Assembly (NCBI GenBank): GCA_019634245.1
Contig: JAHQVR010000032.1
Location: forward strand, 1-10,889
DNA length: 10,889 nt
Source: Gammaproteobacteria bacterium
Lineage (GTDB): Bacteria > Pseudomonadota > Gammaproteobacteria > Granulosicoccales > Granulosicoccaceae
Direction of reading: 5' to 3'
Shown here: piece by piece, positions 10,402-10,889 of the stretch
How positions within the stretch are numbered: the first letter of the stretch is position 1
Layout: every line of letters begins with the position of its first letter
Notes under the pieces: model-generated
Seen by the model: only the letters and a program-made list of their open reading frames with translations
What the model was told of the DNA's origin: nothing
The model's database searches: none
Program-made: the position numbers and the translations under genes

Positions 10402-10713
10402 TTGCGGCAATTAGTCTTCAAGAGTTGGCACCCGCAGTGTCGACAGCCCTGAATTTATAAATTTGACGAAGTGCACCAAAATAGTGTGTCGTCAATCAGA
10501 TTTACGCCGTGTTGAGATATCGGCTAGCCGGCGATGGATAGTGTGAATATTAACTGTCCGACATTTGTGATTCGGTTTCTGTGATTGAACTCCCATCGTC
10601 AACTTGGCAACCCTCAGACAATAAGCGGGTACGCCAAATTGCTGGCGAATGTCTGTCTATCGATATGAATTTGACGTCGATTAAAGACAGCCTGGTCTCA
10701 ACGGGGATAGCCG
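10402..10713. other. Non-coding region with two inverted repeats
   Basis: These 312 nt hold no convincing gene. Two structures stand out: a perfect 7-bp inverted repeat TTGACGA/TCGTCAA (10463-10469 and 10489-10495), and a nested pair, CAGACA/TGTCTG (10615-10620 and 10650-10655) around CGCCA/TGGCG (10632-10636 and 10643-10647). AATTTGACG occurs exactly twice (10460-10468 and 10668-10676). No good -10 hexamer sits at normal distance from either TTGACG. The region probably carries the promoter and leader of the gene starting at 10714. Confidence 0.5.
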
Positions 10714-10889
10714 ATGAAAACAACAAAATCTAATCGAGTTACGGGCTTGGCGCTCATAGCCGCTACTGGGCTATTGGCCTTAAGTGCCGTAGGGTCGGCG
10801 CATGCTGCAAAGTTTGGAGTTCGTGTAGTCGATGAAGGTGGCGAGCCGGTTGCTGGTGCCGCCGTTTGTTTTGGTTTACATGGCAACTA
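10714..10889 (+). CDS. Secreted protein, N-terminal fragment (carboxypeptidase-regulatory-like domain)
   Basis: ATG 10714 has GGGGA at 6 nt spacing, the best ribosome site in the window. The frame stays open for 58 codons to the window edge, where the last two bases (TA) leave the next codon undecided. The first ~31 residues form a classical Sec signal peptide: a Lys/Arg-containing start (MKTTKSNR), a hydrophobic core (LALIAATGLLALSAV) and an Ala-His-Ala cleavage site before Ala-Lys. The mature part begins KFGVRVVDEGGEPVAGAAV, the pattern of a beta-sandwich carboxypeptidase-regulatory-like (CarboxypepD_reg) repeat, with one cysteine soon after. It is expected to be periplasmic or secreted. 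Its function and full length cannot be seen. Inverted repeats just upstream may control it. Confidence 0.75.
   Translation, partial: MKTTKSNRVTGLALIAATGLLALSAVGSAHAAKFGVRVVDEGGEPVAGAAVCFGLHGN

Noticed and set aside
10194..10421. Minus-strand open frames encoding Arg-Ala-Phe-Glu-Leu-Ser-Ser-Phe repeats (also 10201-10410 and part of 10103-10288)
   Set aside because: They exist only because an octamer repeat free of stop codons stays open in more than one frame; no ribosome site or non-repetitive protein-like part supports them.
10581..10733. Possible 50-codon ORF from GTG 10581, overlapping the start of the secreted protein gene
   Set aside because: No Shine-Dalgarno sequence, no recognisable motif, and it overlaps the much better supported ATG at 10714; the amino-acid mix is plausible but this is not enough for a gene call.

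Overview
The window is chromosomal housekeeping sequence from a gammaproteobacterium. The evidence is a ParE-type topoisomerase IV subunit, a carA-carB-greA operon whose key residues fall at the same positions as in E. coli (CarB is also exactly 1073 aa), and a YcbK/MepK-type murein endopeptidase with a Tat signal. Gene order differs from enterics and from the dapB-carAB-greA arrangement known in pseudomonads, so a non-enteric, possibly environmental or marine lineage is likely. I cannot name the genus from sequence alone.

Layout. 1-258 (+) is the 3' end of a GNAT-type acyltransferase gene. It meets, stop to stop with a shared TTAA, a leftward gene (1148-255) for a CnoX/YbbN-like thioredoxin-TPR co-chaperone that keeps a full WCGPC active site. 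A 200-bp divergent region follows. Then come parE (1349-3235) and, overlapping it by ATGA, a metallo-beta-lactamase-fold hydrolase (3232-4245). The next gap (4246-4412) holds a strong intrinsic terminator only 27 nt before carA. Just upstream of it is a 16-codon ORF with four arginine codons, which together resemble a transcription attenuator. carA (4413-5543), carB (5543-8764) and greA (8761-9237) overlap one another and look like one translationally coupled operon: CarA and CarB make carbamoyl phosphate for arginine and pyrimidines, and GreA rescues backtracked RNA polymerase.

After a 289-bp gap containing a degenerate duplication comes the mepK-like gene (9527-10189). Beyond it is a 524-bp stretch without a convincing gene. 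This stretch holds four degenerate heptamers running directly into an 18.6-copy octamer array (10253-10401), then two separate inverted repeats. The window ends inside a gene for a secreted protein (10714 onward) with a Sec signal peptide and the start of what looks like a carboxypeptidase-regulatory-like beta domain.

I see no mobile element, CRISPR array, tRNA, rRNA or obvious defence system. The features most worth a second look are the putative carAB attenuator and the composite short-repeat array with its flanking inverted repeats. The rest is well-known housekeeping content.
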